The notes: generated from the sequence alone by a model not told the origin. A DNA stretch of 64,000 nt from Mesorhizobium sp. WSM3860 (GCF_002294995.1 NZ_NSGF01000010.1:1-64000), one strand, 5' to 3'; counted from the stretch's first letter, positions 55,219-64,000 are shown. Numbers and translations: made by a program.

Positions 55219-55572
55219 TGTCGATCCCCCGTGAGCAGGCAACGCTGTCGCTATCCGAAATCTCCGAGGCCGAGCGCCGCATGCGTCAGGCGCTCGACTA
55301 CGGCCATGCCAGCGCTTTTTCTCATTGTCTGGGGCGTGGTCACCGGAGCGGCCATCGCGCTCACCCAGTTCCTGCCCGGCCAGGCGAATGAGATCTGGCT
55401 CGGCGGGGATGCCATAGGCATTGCGGCGTCTGTAGCAATAGCCCGCGATGCTGGCCGACGACAGCTTCGCGCTCGTCGCGACCCTCGGCTGCTCGCCGCG
55501 AGGCCGACAGCGCGAAGAGCGGCCCAGCTGCCATCAATGCGGCTTCCGAAAGGCCGAGCTCAGCCTGGGTGA
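55219..55572 (+). pseudogene. Frameshifted small membrane protein gene
   Basis: AAGGAG precedes the ATG at 55219. The first frame gives MSIPREQATLSLSEISEAER and RRMRQALDYGHASA, then loses sense after the TTTTT at 55316-55320. Removing one T restores FLIVWGVVTGAAIALTQFLPGQANEIWLGG, a membrane helix region. Beyond about 55450 the restored frame becomes Arg-rich and shows no further helix, so the 3' end is decayed too. It looks like a small inner-membrane protein gene disrupted by a frameshift and truncation. Confidence 0.6.
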
Positions 55573-55601
55573 CAGCGAGAGGTCAAGCGCGGGCCGACTT
55601 T

Positions 55602-56054
55602 TTACCGAAGCACGCGGCAGCGGCCGTTATAAACCATCCAGCGGTCGAAGCCGGAGACGCAGAACTCGACATTGTCGCCGATCGAGGCGAAGCCCTGGCC
55701 TTCCTCGATCAGGTAGAAGATCGAGCGGTCGCGGCCGTCCGACAGGCTGACGGTGGCGCGGCAATAGTGCCGGCCGATCGGCCATCTCTCGCTCGACGGC
55801 AGATAGCGATGCTGGCGGATGTTATGGAAATCGGTGATCGCGACATCCGGCAGGTGCGGCACATGATGAACCTGATAGCTGAAGCGATCGGTGATCTTGC
55901 TCAGCACCCAGGCCTCGCCGCAGACGCTGCCGTCATCCTCGGTGTAAACGGCAAGATCGGCAGCCTGCGCTGCCTGGGTGAAACCAAGCGACGTGCCAAG
56001 CGGCGTCAGAAGCGAAATCAGCGCGGCAAGGGCGGAATGGGCGAAGCGAGTCAT
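55602..56054 (-). CDS. Secreted hypothetical protein
   Basis: GAGAGG six bases before the ATG at 56054. Residues 1-32 are a signal peptide (LLTPLGTSLGFTQAAQAA), and the mature 118 residues contain four Cys and several aromatic-rich strands (FSYQVHHVPHLPDVAITDFHNIRQHRYLP, WPIGRHYCRATVSLSDGRDRSIFYLIEEGQGF). I know similar unnamed exported proteins in Rhizobiales but no function. Confidence 0.7.
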   Translation of the reverse strand: MTRFAHSALAALISLLTPLGTSLGFTQAAQAADLAVYTEDDGSVCGEAWVLSKITDRFSYQVHHVPHLPDVAITDFHNIRQHRYLPSSERWPIGRHYCRATVSLSDGRDRSIFYLIEEGQGFASIGDNVEFCVSGFDRWMVYNGRCRVLR

Positions 56055-56164
56055 GACAGCCTCTCAAGGTCGGTTGCACGCACTGTGCGGATTCGCTTGG
56101 CGGCGGTCAAGCGGTTGTGAAGACAATGGTTTCCCAAATCATCGTTCCAGATGCGGACCGGCTG

Positions 56165-56527
56165 TCAGACGGTTCCCGCCACCAACAGTCCGCCGACGAC
56201 GGCCAGGTTGATCAGAAAAGCGTTGCGCAGCACCTGCCGCTCCGGCTCCTCGCACTCCCAGAAGCGCAGCAGCATGACGTTCGTCGCCAGCGTGAACACA
56301 ACAAGCGCGCCGGCGGCGAAAGGCACGGCAAGGCCGAGCGCGAGCATCAAGCCGGCGACGACCTCGAGCGCTGAGCCGGCGGGCAGCATGAGAGCGGGAG
56401 CCGGAAACTTCCGGCTCGCCAGATAGTCGCACATCGCCTTGAATTTCAGGAAGTGCTCGATGCCGGCGAAAACGAACACGCCGCCGATGAGAAGCGCGCC
56501 CATCGCCTGAACGGTGTCGATGGACAT
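56165..56527 (-). CDS. DoxX family membrane protein
   Basis: GGAGG eight bases before the ATG at 56527. The 120-residue protein has four helices with the DoxX/SURF4 pattern: GALLIGGVFVFAGIEHFLKF, PALMLPAGSALEVVAGLMLALG, and FTLATNVMLLRFWE. DoxX-type proteins have been linked to thiol redox and quinone metabolism. It is preceded by a VOC gene with the same orientation. Confidence 0.85.
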   Translation of the reverse strand: MSIDTVQAMGALLIGGVFVFAGIEHFLKFKAMCDYLASRKFPAPALMLPAGSALEVVAGLMLALGLAVPFAAGALVVFTLATNVMLLRFWECEEPERQVLRNAFLINLAVVGGLLVAGTV

Positions 56528-56551
56528 GTCGACCACCTCCAGGCTTCCGGC

Positions 56552-56974
56552 TCAATCCTTCGGGATGAAAGCGGGGTTGTAGACGACCTCCCAGAGATGA
56601 TCGTCGGGATCCTGGAAATAGCCGGCATAGCCGCCCCAGAAGGACTTTTGCGCCGGCTTGGCCACGCGCGCGCCGGCCTTGACGGCCTCGGCCATCGCCG
56701 CGTCGACCTCGGCCTCGCTCGCCACATTGTGGCCGATGGTGAACTCGGTCGCACTGCGGCCGCTCTGCGGCACGGTAGCGTCGAGGGCGATGCTCGAGCG
56801 CTCGAAGATCGCGAATTTCAAGCCGCCGGCAAGCTCGAAGAAGGCGACGGCGCCGTGCTCGAACTCGCGGCCGATGATGCCTTCGGTGGGCAGGCCCAGG
56901 CCGTCGCGATAGAATTGAAGCGACGCCTCCAGATCGTCGACGCCAAGGGTGAAAACGGTGATGCGAGCTTTCAT
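56552..56974 (-). CDS. VOC-superfamily (glyoxalase-like) protein
   Basis: AGGAG eight bases before the ATG at 56974. The 140-residue protein has two beta-alpha-beta-beta-beta repeats: ARITVFTLGVDDLEASLQFYRDGLGLP and EVDAAMAEAVKAGARVAKP, and ends GYFQDPDDHLWEVVYNP, with a metal-binding Glu. Metal-binding His/Glu positions fit a glyoxalase or dioxygenase role; the substrate is unknown. It is divergent from an AraC-type gene, which may control it and doxX. Confidence 0.88.
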   Translation of the reverse strand: MKARITVFTLGVDDLEASLQFYRDGLGLPTEGIIGREFEHGAVAFFELAGGLKFAIFERSSIALDATVPQSGRSATEFTIGHNVASEAEVDAAMAEAVKAGARVAKPAQKSFWGGYAGYFQDPDDHLWEVVYNPAFIPKD

Positions 56975-57155
56975 TTCTCTCACTCCTTTCTATATTCGTG
57001 ACCAAATCCGCAACCGGATGCGGCGCAGTGAAGGCGCTGGACGCGCCAAAAGGCTGCATCTGTTTTGCCACGACGAAGGCAGCCGGCATTGAAGATTTCG
57101 GCCAAAATGGCCGAAGCCGATCCGTCAGAAGACGCCGAAGCAGATCGGAGAAGAT

Positions 57156-57911
57156 ATGGAAGCGGTGCTGGCGCAGACCACCGGCTTCTTTCGGGAACGG
57201 CCCGCCCCGCAAGGCCTGGCCGGCGCCTTCTCCGCGGTCTGGGTGCATCGCATGGCGAAGCAGGACGTCCCGCCAATCGTCATCACGCCGGACGCGACCA
57301 TCGATCTGCAATGGATCGACGGTCGCTTCCGCGTGGCCGGACCGGACAAGGAGCCGCAGATCGAGCGACTTCCCTCCGGGTCGGTGATCATCGGCTTCCG
57401 CTTCCGGCCGGGCGCCGCCGCCGGCTGGCTCGGCGTGCCGGCCGGCGAAATCGTCGGCGGGCGGCTGAGCCTCCAAGACTTGTGGGGTAGGCGTGCCCGC
57501 GAACTGTCGGATCGCGTCAAGGCAGCGCCCGACCTCGCCGCCATGGTGCGGCAGCTGGAAAATGCCGTCGGCGCGCATACAGAGGGGCGCGATGCGCTCG
57601 ATCCGCTGATGGGCAGAGCCTTCGAGCTCATTGATGAAGGCCCGCCGCCTGAAACGCCGCTGGTTCCCTTCCTGCAGCGCCACCTGCATATGAGCGAGCG
57701 GACGCTGCGCCGACGCTTCGAGGACGCTTTCGGCTATGGTCCGAAGTCCCTCGACCGCATCCTGCGCTTCCACCGCTTCCGGCGCCTGCAACGATGGCAT
57801 AGCGATGCCTCGACCGCGCTGCTCGCCATCGAGGCCGGCTATGCCGACCAGGCGCATCTGATCCGCGAAAGCCGGCGGCTGACCGGCGTGACACCCTCGG
57901 CGCTGGCTTAG
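57156..57911 (+). CDS. AraC-family regulator
   Basis: GGAGAAG lies just upstream of the ATG at 57156. The C-terminal third has the double helix-turn-helix of AraC (LQRHLHMSERTLRRRFEDAFGYGPKSLDRILRFHRF and LLAIEAGYADQAHLIRESRRLTGVTPSAL). The N-terminal half (residues 1-150) is a DUF6597-like ligand domain. The 251-residue regulator is divergent from the VOC-doxX pair and probably controls it. Confidence 0.9.
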   Translation: MEAVLAQTTGFFRERPAPQGLAGAFSAVWVHRMAKQDVPPIVITPDATIDLQWIDGRFRVAGPDKEPQIERLPSGSVIIGFRFRPGAAAGWLGVPAGEIVGGRLSLQDLWGRRARELSDRVKAAPDLAAMVRQLENAVGAHTEGRDALDPLMGRAFELIDEGPPPETPLVPFLQRHLHMSERTLRRRFEDAFGYGPKSLDRILRFHRFRRLQRWHSDASTALLAIEAGYADQAHLIRESRRLTGVTPSALA

Positions 57912-57935
57912 CTCAACCTTCGTCTGGCCCCGGTC

Positions 57936-58784
57936 TTACTCACCGGCCAGCCATTCGACCGTCCAGCGCGACGGCTGTTCGACGGCAAGCGCTCTATGCA
58001 AGGCCGGCAGCATCACCCGCAATTCGGCTTCCAGCGTGAAGGGCGGGTTCACCACCACAAGGCCGCTGCCGTCGAGGCTGGGGTCGCTCGAGGCAGGCCG
58101 GATCTCGAAGGCGATGTCGAGCAGTTTTGGAATGCCTGTCGCCTTCAGCGCCGCGCGGAAGGCGGCGACCGCCTTGCGATCCTTGATCGGATACCAGAGC
58201 GCGTAGATGCCGCCCGGCCAGCGCCGGTGCGCTCGGCGAAGGTTCTCGACGAGACGTTCGAACTCGCCATCCTCCTCGAAGGGCGGATCGACAAGCACGA
58301 GCCCGCGCTTTTCCTTCGGCGGCAGATGCGCGCCGAGCGCCAACCAGCCGTCGAGCTCGATCACCCTGGTCTGGAAGTCGCCGGCGAAGACGGCTTTGAG
58401 CCGCGCCGCGTCCTCGTGGTGCAACTCGATCGCCGTAAGCCGATCCTGCTTGCGCAGGAGATAGCGCACCATCAGCGGTGAGCCGGGATAGCGGCGGAGA
58501 CCGCCGTCGGAATTTTCCAAGCGCACCGCTTCCAGATAGGGCTCAAGGAGCGCCGCCGTCCGAGGCTCGAGCGCGGCCTCGAACAGCCGGCCGATGCCGC
58601 CCTGCCATTCACCCGTCTTGCCGGCCTCCATCGAGGCGAGATCGTAGCGGCCGATGCCGGCATGGGTGTCGATGACGCGAAAGGCCTTGTCCTTCTGCTT
58701 GAGATACTCGACCAGCCGGCTGAGCACGGCGTGCTTGACGACATCGGCGAAATTGCCGGCGTGGTAGGCGTGGCGATAATTCAT
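57936..58784 (-). CDS. rlmJ: 23S rRNA (adenine(2030)-N6)-methyltransferase RlmJ
   Basis: MNYRHAYHAGNFADVVKHAVLSRL is the diagnostic RlmJ N-terminus; it is followed by VIDTHAGIGRYDL, the motif IV DPPFEEDGEF and the GIYALWYPIKDR segment. Length 282 is standard. The enzyme methylates A2030 of 23S rRNA and is not essential. A charged segment GAAVRKGEG upstream of 58784 is not part of the protein. Confidence 0.94.
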   Translation of the reverse strand: MNYRHAYHAGNFADVVKHAVLSRLVEYLKQKDKAFRVIDTHAGIGRYDLASMEAGKTGEWQGGIGRLFEAALEPRTAALLEPYLEAVRLENSDGGLRRYPGSPLMVRYLLRKQDRLTAIELHHEDAARLKAVFAGDFQTRVIELDGWLALGAHLPPKEKRGLVLVDPPFEEDGEFERLVENLRRAHRRWPGGIYALWYPIKDRKAVAAFRAALKATGIPKLLDIAFEIRPASSDPSLDGSGLVVVNPPFTLEAELRVMLPALHRALAVEQPSRWTVEWLAGE

Positions 58785-58791
58785 GCCGCCT

Positions 58792-59415
58792 TCACCTTTG
58801 CGAACCGCCGCGGCCCCAGCGCGGCGGCGGGGGTTGCGAGTTGGGGTTTTGCGGCGGCTTGTTGGCACGCCTAAAGACCAGCGAAAGCACCAGCCCTGCC
58901 AAGCCGACGCCCATCAGCGTGTAACCGGCCGGCTGCGCGCGTTCGTCGACCGAGCCGGTACCGGCACGCAAGATCAGGTCGACGGCACGCATGTCGATGC
59001 CGTCCGCATCGCCCAGACCGACGGTGAAGACGTAAGCACCCGGCGTGACCGTCTCGATCACGCCGGCCTCGTCGCGAAAGATCTTGTCGGGCAGTTGCGG
59101 GCTCACCTGGCGCGGATTGTCGGTGTGGTTGAAGGAGAGCGTCGAGGCGAGCGCCGTGCGGCCGCCGCTTGCCGCCGTCAGCGTCAGCACCGTGCGCTGC
59201 TGGGAGGCCACGCGCTCGGCCCGCGCGGTGAGATCGACCAGCACACGGACAGGCGCATCGCGCGCCGCGAGCGGTACGGTCGCCGGCCGGAAGCGGCCGC
59301 CCTCGTAGACGCGCCAGGTGCCAATCGCATGGCCGGAGAAATTGCTCATCGCCCAGGGATAGAAGACGCCGATGGCAGCGCCGGCGATGAGGACAAGAAT
59401 CGAGAGGAAGCGCAT
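58792..59415 (-). CDS. DUF1214-like / two-anchor periplasmic protein
   Basis: The 207-residue protein has an N-terminal helix (FLSILVLIAGAAIGVFYPW) and a C-terminal helix (YTLMGVGLAGLVLSLVFRR) enclosing a periplasmic beta domain. The domain includes GRFRPATVPLAARDAPVRVLVDL and GVIETVTPGAYVFTVGLGD. I do not recognise a named family with certainty. The Pro/Arg-rich end stops seven bases before rlmJ, which suggests co-transcription. Confidence 0.6.
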   Translation of the reverse strand: MRFLSILVLIAGAAIGVFYPWAMSNFSGHAIGTWRVYEGGRFRPATVPLAARDAPVRVLVDLTARAERVASQQRTVLTLTAASGGRTALASTLSFNHTDNPRQVSPQLPDKIFRDEAGVIETVTPGAYVFTVGLGDADGIDMRAVDLILRAGTGSVDERAQPAGYTLMGVGLAGLVLSLVFRRANKPPQNPNSQPPPPRWGRGGSQR

Positions 59416-59426
59416 TGAGACCCTGG

Positions 59427-60122
59427 TTACAGTTTCTTGCGGGCGCGACCGCCACTCTTGGCGGCCAGGTCCCGGGCAGCGTCGCGAATCCGCTCCATCT
59501 CGTCCAGAAACAACTCCAAGCCAAGCTCGAAAGTCTTGTCGAAACCGCTTGTGCCAAAATAAGCCGCGGCCGCCATGACACTGGGATAGTCGCGCGCCAA
59601 TTCCTCGTCGCCGACCGTAGTAACCGCCGACGGCCCCTTGGCGTAGCCGGCGGTCTCGTCGAGGATCGCGCCCATCAGGTAATAACCGGCGGCGCGGAAC
59701 AGACGGGCGCTGAGCTCAGGTCCGAAGCCGCCATCCTCGAACAGGCCGATGATGGCGTTCAGCTTGGCGAGGCAGGGCGGCGAGTTCATGCGATAGACGA
59801 CGATGAACGGCGCGAAGGCCGGATGCTCCGTCGCCACGCGTCGGAATTCCTGCATGCCGATGCGCGCCCGCTCACGCCAGGGCAGGCTGTCATCGGGGAT
59901 CACGAGCCCGCTCATCTGGCGATCGACCAGCGCCTCGTAAAGATGCGCCTGCGAAGGGAAGTGATGGTAGATGCTCATCGCCTCGCAGCCGAGCCTGGCA
60001 GCGAGCTTGCGCATCGAGAAGCCGGAGAGCCCTTCCCGCTCGATCACCTCAAAGGCCGCGTCTTCGATCATCTCGCGGGACAGTTTTCCGCGGGTTCGGA
60101 TTTTCTTGCTCGGTGAGTCCAT
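59427..60122 (-). CDS. TetR-family regulator
   Basis: The 231-residue protein starts MDSPSKKIRTRGKLSREMIEDAAFEVIEREGLSGFSMRKLAARLGCEAMSIYHHFPSQ (TetR helix-turn-helix at about 22-62) and has a TetR_C-type ligand domain. A near-perfect 31-base palindrome lies 15 bases upstream of its start. It would repress itself and whatever gene originally lay to the right. Confidence 0.9.
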   Translation of the reverse strand: MDSPSKKIRTRGKLSREMIEDAAFEVIEREGLSGFSMRKLAARLGCEAMSIYHHFPSQAHLYEALVDRQMSGLVIPDDSLPWRERARIGMQEFRRVATEHPAFAPFIVVYRMNSPPCLAKLNAIIGLFEDGGFGPELSARLFRAAGYYLMGAILDETAGYAKGPSAVTTVGDEELARDYPSVMAAAAYFGTSGFDKTFELGLELFLDEMERIRDAARDLAAKSGGRARKKL

Positions 60123-60137
60123 GGCGCCGCTTGACAA

Positions 60138-60168
60138 CTTACACTGTAAGGTCACCTTACACCGTAAG
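60138..60168. promoter_or_regulatory. TetR operator
   Basis: The sequence reads CTTAC, then two variable bases, TGTAAGGT, a central C, ACCTTACA, two variable bases and GTAAG; all but four positions and the centre are inverted-symmetric. It lies in the 72-base gap between the TetR start and a plus-strand ATG with AGGAG, so it would control both directions. Confidence 0.8.
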
Positions 60169-60194
60169 GCTAACAAAGACCAGAGGAGAACACC

Positions 60195-60668
60195 ATGCCT
60201 GTCATTCGCAGGATCTCAATCGCGTTCTTGCCTTCGTTCGCCTCGCTGCTCGCCGCCATCGCGTCGTCCAGTCCAACCTGCGCTGCTCCTGTGCTCCCCT
60301 TTTTGACGCATCTCAGAGTGGTAGCGATGCCGGGAGGCCATCTCGGCGTGCCGGACAGCACGGCTGCGGAGCCGTCGTCACAGGGGCCGCCTGCGCCGAC
60401 CAATTCGGAAACGCGCTTCGCACATAGGGCGCACAGGCCCACCAGATATTCCTGTAGCGAGCTAAGATATACTTCGCAATTTTCTGGCGCGAAAGACCGG
60501 CCGCAAGAAACGCCAGAGCCCGAGAGACGGCCCCAGATGCGTTCCTTGTCCTTCACCTTGAAGGCTTCCGCCGCTCCCGCTCGAAGAGCTTTGCGTAGCG
60601 CGGGAAACCGGACCGGAACCGACCCCTTCTATGACGCGAAAGGTGCGCCTGCCTATGCTTACAGTTAA
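60195..60668 (+). CDS. Doubtful gene, possibly the remnant of the TetR-regulated target
   Basis: AGGAG lies seven bases before the ATG and the TetR operator is directly upstream, as expected for a regulated target. The first 30 residues (MPVIRRISIAFLPSFASLLA and AIASSSPTCAA) look like an export signal, but the rest is Arg/Pro/Ser-rich, has no recognisable domain and is interrupted by odd segments. The true target gene may have been lost by rearrangement near its start. Confidence 0.3.
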   Translation: MPVIRRISIAFLPSFASLLAAIASSSPTCAAPVLPFLTHLRVVAMPGGHLGVPDSTAAEPSSQGPPAPTNSETRFAHRAHRPTRYSCSELRYTSQFSGAKDRPQETPEPERRPQMRSLSFTLKASAAPARRALRSAGNRTGTDPFYDAKGAPAYAYS

Positions 60669-60997
60669 CCAACCGCAAAAGAGTGAGGTTAATGAATCTC
60701 TAAATTAGTTGACTATGCTGCGCACAGGTATATCTTTCTATGCGTTGGGTGTGCAATTTGGGCGAGCAGTCCGCGGTGGTGGCAACCATGATCGTGGATC
60801 GCGACTTAGGGGCAAAGGGACGCTGAGCGGCAGCAAATAAAGCCGTACGGCAACGACCCCGCTTACTCAGAAAAAACACATCGTTTCTGGCGACTCCGCG
60901 CATGCGGAGGGATCGCCATGATTTCACCTGGTCGGGCAGCGCTGTTGTCCCGGCCCGGAACGATCGATGCGTGGGTGTGTGCGAGTATGAGGTCGCC
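60669..60997. other. Intergenic region upstream of the nucleotide-sugar operon
   Basis: About 330 bases without a convincing gene. It is less GC-rich than its surroundings up to about 60740 and presumably holds the promoter of the UDP-sugar genes. No repeat or operator stands out. Confidence 0.4.
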
Positions 60998-62059
60998 ATG
61001 GGTAGGGTCATCAAGGTTCTGAAGCTGGATACCAAGCCGGGACGCAGGCGTGCCGATCAAGGACGCGCGCTGGTCGCCGGCGGAGCAGGATTTCTAGGTT
61101 CGCATCTGTGCCAAAGGCTGCTTGCCGATGGATATGAAGTCATCGCGCTGGACAATTTCCACACTGGCAAGCGCTACAACCTGTCAGCGATAGCGCGTGA
61201 CGCGTCTTTCACCTGCATCAGGCACGACATCGTCGAGGAGCTGCCGACGGACCTTGCTGTCGACGAGATCTACAATCTCGCCTGCCCCGCTTCTCCGCCG
61301 CATTATCAGGCCGATCCGATCCACACCTTCAAGACCAGCGTGCTCGGCTCGATCAACCTTCTGGAGCTCGCGCGGCGCCACAACGCCAAGATCTTCCAGG
61401 CCTCGACTTCGGAGGTCTATGGCGATCCGCTGGTGCATCCGCAGCCCGAAGGTTACTTCGGCAATGTCAACACGCACGGTCCGCGCTCCTGCTACGACGA
61501 GGGCAAGCGCTCGGCCGAGACGCTGTTCTTCGATTACTCCCGGACATACGGCATCGATGTCCGCGTCGCGCGCATCTTCAACACCTATGGCCCGCGCATG
61601 CGGCCCGACGACGGCCGCGTGGTGTCGAACTTCATCGTCCAGGCGCTGCGCGGCGACGACATCACCGTCTACGGCAGCGGCACGCAGACGCGCTCCTTCT
61701 GCTTCGTCGACGACCTGATCGAAGGCTTCGTGCGCCTGATGAATGCCGGCGTGGCCCCCCAGCACCCGGTCAATCTCGGCAACCCCGTCGAATTCACCGT
61801 CATGAAAATGGCCGAGCTGGTCATCGACTATACGAATTCACGCTCGTGCATCGTGCACAGGCCGTTGCCGGTCGACGACCCCAGGCAGCGCAAGCCCGAT
61901 ATCTCGTTTGCCAGGCAGCATCTCGGCTGGGAGCCGAAGGTTGCGCTGAGCGAAGGGCTCGCCCATACCACAGCCTATTTCGACGCCGTCCTGGGCGGCC
62001 GCCGGTTTATCGCCCCGCGCACGGTCCAGGCATCGACCGTCAGGGAGGCAACGGCATGA
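60998..62059 (+). CDS. UDP-glucuronate decarboxylase (UDP-xylose synthase)
   Basis: GAGGT six bases before the ATG at 60998. The 353-residue extended SDR has the NAD loop [15 protein letters not shown], the STSEVYGDP catalytic Ser/Thr segment, Tyr-x3-Lys in [12 protein letters not shown], and [23 protein letters not shown], all characteristic of UXS rather than GalE. It converts UDP-glucuronate to UDP-xylose. Its stop overlaps the start of galE (ATGA). Confidence 0.9.
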   Translation: MGRVIKVLKLDTKPGRRRADQGRALVAGGAGFLGSHLCQRLLADGYEVIALDNFHTGKRYNLSAIARDASFTCIRHDIVEELPTDLAVDEIYNLACPASPPHYQADPIHTFKTSVLGSINLLELARRHNAKIFQASTSEVYGDPLVHPQPEGYFGNVNTHGPRSCYDEGKRSAETLFFDYSRTYGIDVRVARIFNTYGPRMRPDDGRVVSNFIVQALRGDDITVYGSGTQTRSFCFVDDLIEGFVRLMNAGVAPQHPVNLGNPVEFTVMKMAELVIDYTNSRSCIVHRPLPVDDPRQRKPDISFARQHLGWEPKVALSEGLAHTTAYFDAVLGGRRFIAPRTVQASTVREATA

Positions 62060-63192
62060 TGACCCGCCGCCCCGTTCTGGTGACGGGTGGCGCCGGCTTC
62101 ATCGGCAGCCATGCCTGCAAGCTGCTGTCGGCGGCGGGCTACCTGCCGGTGGTCTACGACAATTTGAGCCGCGGCAACGAGAAAGCCGTCGTCTGGGGGC
62201 CGCTGGTCGTCGGCGACATCCGCGACCGCGAAGCGTTGCAACGGGCGATCGACGCTCATAGACCACAGGCGATCATCCATTTCGCCGCCCTTGCCTATGT
62301 CGGCGAGTCGGTCAGCGCGCCGGCGGATTACTACGCGACCAATGTCGGCGGCACTATCGCCGTACTGGACGCCGCGCGGGCAAGCGGCATCGACAAGGTG
62401 ATCTTTTCCTCGAGCTGCGCGACCTATGGCGTGCCGGAAGCATTGCCGGTGAGCGAGGCCTCCTCGCAGAAGCCGATCAGCCCCTATGGCCGCAGCAAGC
62501 TGATGGGCGAAGAAATTATCAGGGACTATGCCGCGGCCTATGGAACGAGATACGCGATCCTTCGCTACTTCAACGCCTGCGGCGCCGATCCCGAGGGCGA
62601 GCTTGGCGAGTGGCATACGCCCGAAACCCACCTCATTCCGCGGGTGCTGATGGCGGCCTCCGGCATGATCGAGGCGATCGAGGTCTTCGGCGCCGATTAC
62701 GAGACGGCGGACGGCACATGCGTGCGCGACTACATCCACGTCAGCGACCTCGCCCGCGCGCATCTCATGGCGTTGATGCATCTCGAGGCCGGCGGCGTCA
62801 GCCTGTCCGTCAATCTCGGCACCGGCCGAGGCATCTCGATAAAGGAGATCCTCGAGGCCGTCGGCCGCATCACCGGCCGGCCGGTCCCGGTCGCCTACAA
62901 ACCGCGCCGGCCCGGCGACCCGGCCGGGCTGTTCGCCGATCCCGGCCTCGCAGAACAGCAGTTGGGATTCGTGGCGGAACTTTCCGATATCGACACCATC
63001 GTCAGGACGGCAGCGCCCTTCTTCGGGCTGCGGCCGACCTTGAGGCCGAAGCCTTTCACCGCGTCCGCCGCCGTCTCGCGTGCGAAGCGCGCGCCGCGCG
63101 GCATGAGCGCCGCGGAAAAACGCCAGCCTGCACGGCTGGCCGTCGTCCCTGTGAGTAATGTGTCGGGGCGTGGGCTCGCTGAGCTGGGTTGA
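62056..63192 (+). CDS. galE: UDP-glucose 4-epimerase
   Basis: GGGAGG precedes the ATG at 62056. The SDR signatures are [35 protein letters not shown] with the catalytic Ser/Thr, and [11 protein letters not shown] with Tyr-x3-Lys; [16 protein letters not shown] is specific to GalE. The enzyme interconverts UDP-glucose and UDP-galactose. At 378 residues it has a basic C-terminal extension of about 50 residues (from about 328, containing [17 protein letters not shown]) beyond the usual length. Confidence 0.93.
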   Translation: MMTRRPVLVTGGAGFIGSHACKLLSAAGYLPVVYDNLSRGNEKAVVWGPLVVGDIRDREALQRAIDAHRPQAIIHFAALAYVGESVSAPADYYATNVGGTIAVLDAARASGIDKVIFSSSCATYGVPEALPVSEASSQKPISPYGRSKLMGEEIIRDYAAAYGTRYAILRYFNACGADPEGELGEWHTPETHLIPRVLMAASGMIEAIEVFGADYETADGTCVRDYIHVSDLARAHLMALMHLEAGGVSLSVNLGTGRGISIKEILEAVGRITGRPVPVAYKPRRPGDPAGLFADPGLAEQQLGFVAELSDIDTIVRTAAPFFGLRPTLRPKPFTASAAVSRAKRAPRGMSAAEKRQPARLAVVPVSNVSGRGLAELG

Positions 63193-63385
63193 GGGCTTGT
63201 CTCAGCGAGCCTCTTAAATTTGATCGCCGGAACAATTTCGGGCGGAAAACTGCTGGAGCAATTCCAGGAAACAGATGCAGCGGTTTTCCGTCCGGAATGG
63301 CGTGAGTAAAGAGATAGAGCGGTTCGGCGTTTCCGTGAAACGGCGAGCCGCTCTGGGCATTTTCCTGGACTTGCGCCAGCAGCGA
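63193..63385. other. Convergent intergenic region
   Basis: About 190 bases between galE and the DUF995-type gene. It contains a pair of CTCGC/GCGAG arms near 63176-63211 that could act as a terminator, and no gene. Confidence 0.4.
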
Positions 63386-63970
63386 CTAACTCTTGGGATC
63401 GACCAACTTGCGGGCCTTTTCGAAATCGACGCTCCTGGTATCGCCCGCCTGAATTTTCTTGAGCTCGTCGGCCGAATTGTCCGAAGCGTGCCTGAAGCTG
63501 TACCACCGGCCATCCGGATCCCTCCGTTGCTGGACGGTCCCGTTCAGGACGCGATGGCTGAAACAGGTGCGGATGGGCTGTGCCGTATAGGCCTCGGACC
63601 GCCAGACGAGCTCCATGCACATCTTGCCATCATTGCTGAGATGCCATGTGCCTTCAGCGAAGGACGTTGAACCAGGCTTGGATGTCCAGGCACGCATGCG
63701 CCTGTCCTGGGCGAAATAGGCGGCCCCGTCCTCCCAGTTCCAGGTGCGGTCGGCATAGAACAACTGCAACTCAAACGCCGTCGGCGTGGTGCTTGCTTGT
63801 GCCGCTGCCGGGGACCGAGCGCCGGCGGCGTGAGCAACGCCGGACAGCGTCACTCCGCAGAGGAGCAGAAGCATCAGGTCGGCGCGCCGCGCAGACCGAC
63901 GGCACCTCACGCTCCGCGCTGGTCTGGACGGCAATATTTTTCGAACTGCAGGAATGATGAGCGATAACAT
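63386..63970 (-). CDS. DUF995-type secreted protein
   Basis: The start at 63970 has AAAGG nine or more bases upstream; Met at 63874 is an alternative and would place the signal peptide (MLLLLCGVTLSGVAHAAG) directly at the N-terminus. The mature part has the DUF995 layout: ADRTWNWEDGAAYFAQDRRMRAW, AEGTWHLSNDGKMCMELVWRS, RTCFSHRVLNGTVQQRRDPDGRWYSFRH. DUF995 proteins are exported and of unknown function, often several per Rhizobiales genome. Confidence 0.8.
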   Translation of the reverse strand: MLSLIIPAVRKILPSRPARSVRCRRSARRADLMLLLLCGVTLSGVAHAAGARSPAAAQASTTPTAFELQLFYADRTWNWEDGAAYFAQDRRMRAWTSKPGSTSFAEGTWHLSNDGKMCMELVWRSEAYTAQPIRTCFSHRVLNGTVQQRRDPDGRWYSFRHASDNSADELKKIQAGDTRSVDFEKARKLVDPKS

Positions 63971-64000
63971 GTCGACGACGCCTTTCGATCTGGCGTCACT

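Overview
The window is chromosomal DNA of a high-GC alphaproteobacterium of the order Rhizobiales, most probably a Mesorhizobium. The pointers are three tandem copies of the small DUF680-type secreted protein (a family known essentially from Mesorhizobium), a MucR/Ros regulator with the C-x-x-D form of the zinc finger described for M. loti, an ExoX-like exopolysaccharide repressor, and typical Rhizobiales gene orders (phosphatidyltransferase - PerM-like permease - HdaA beside divergent purMN; SDR - uvrC - pgsA - moaD - moaE). No rRNA, CRISPR array, prophage or intact insertion sequence is visible. Assignments rest on reading translated sequence and motifs by eye.

Positions 1-10.6 kb form an accessory surface-glycan region. 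A minus-strand gene running off the left edge encodes a DUF4347 domain followed by at least 71 collagen-like Gly-X-Thr triplets. Beside it lie a five-module glycosyltransferase (GT2 - TPR - beta-propeller - GT32-like - methyltransferase), a GT2-TPR protein, a GT25-family protein, an exported HExxH protein and an ExoX-like repressor. A tRNA-Pro(TGG) follows at 10.6 kb.

Positions 10.7-24.9 kb are mostly core genes: the replication regulator HdaA with a permease and a phosphatidyltransferase, purMN, a ParDE-type toxin-antitoxin pair with a clear operator, the DUF680 cluster, a TctD/TctE-like two-component system, an ABC importer operon and dapB. From 25 to 35 kb come a frameshifted molybdopterin oxidoreductase, an ABC-F ATPase, mucR, and a 2OG-oxygenase/EamA-exporter operon divergent from a LysR regulator. 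The exporter gene carries an in-frame 64-codon insertion made of a palindromic repeat.

Positions 35-50 kb hold a UvrD-like helicase, a GGDEF protein, a Gly-rich secreted protein, ndk, a fluoride exporter operon behind a fluoride riboswitch, moaDE, pgsA, uvrC and an outer-membrane barrel gene. Positions 50-64 kb carry stress and detoxification genes (two GST-fold proteins in the window, VOC, DoxX), three TetR regulators with visible operators, rlmJ, a histone-H1-like protein, and UDP-xylose synthase plus UDP-glucose 4-epimerase, whose nucleotide sugars could feed the glycosyltransferases of the left end. A family of short inverted repeats is scattered through the intergenic regions.
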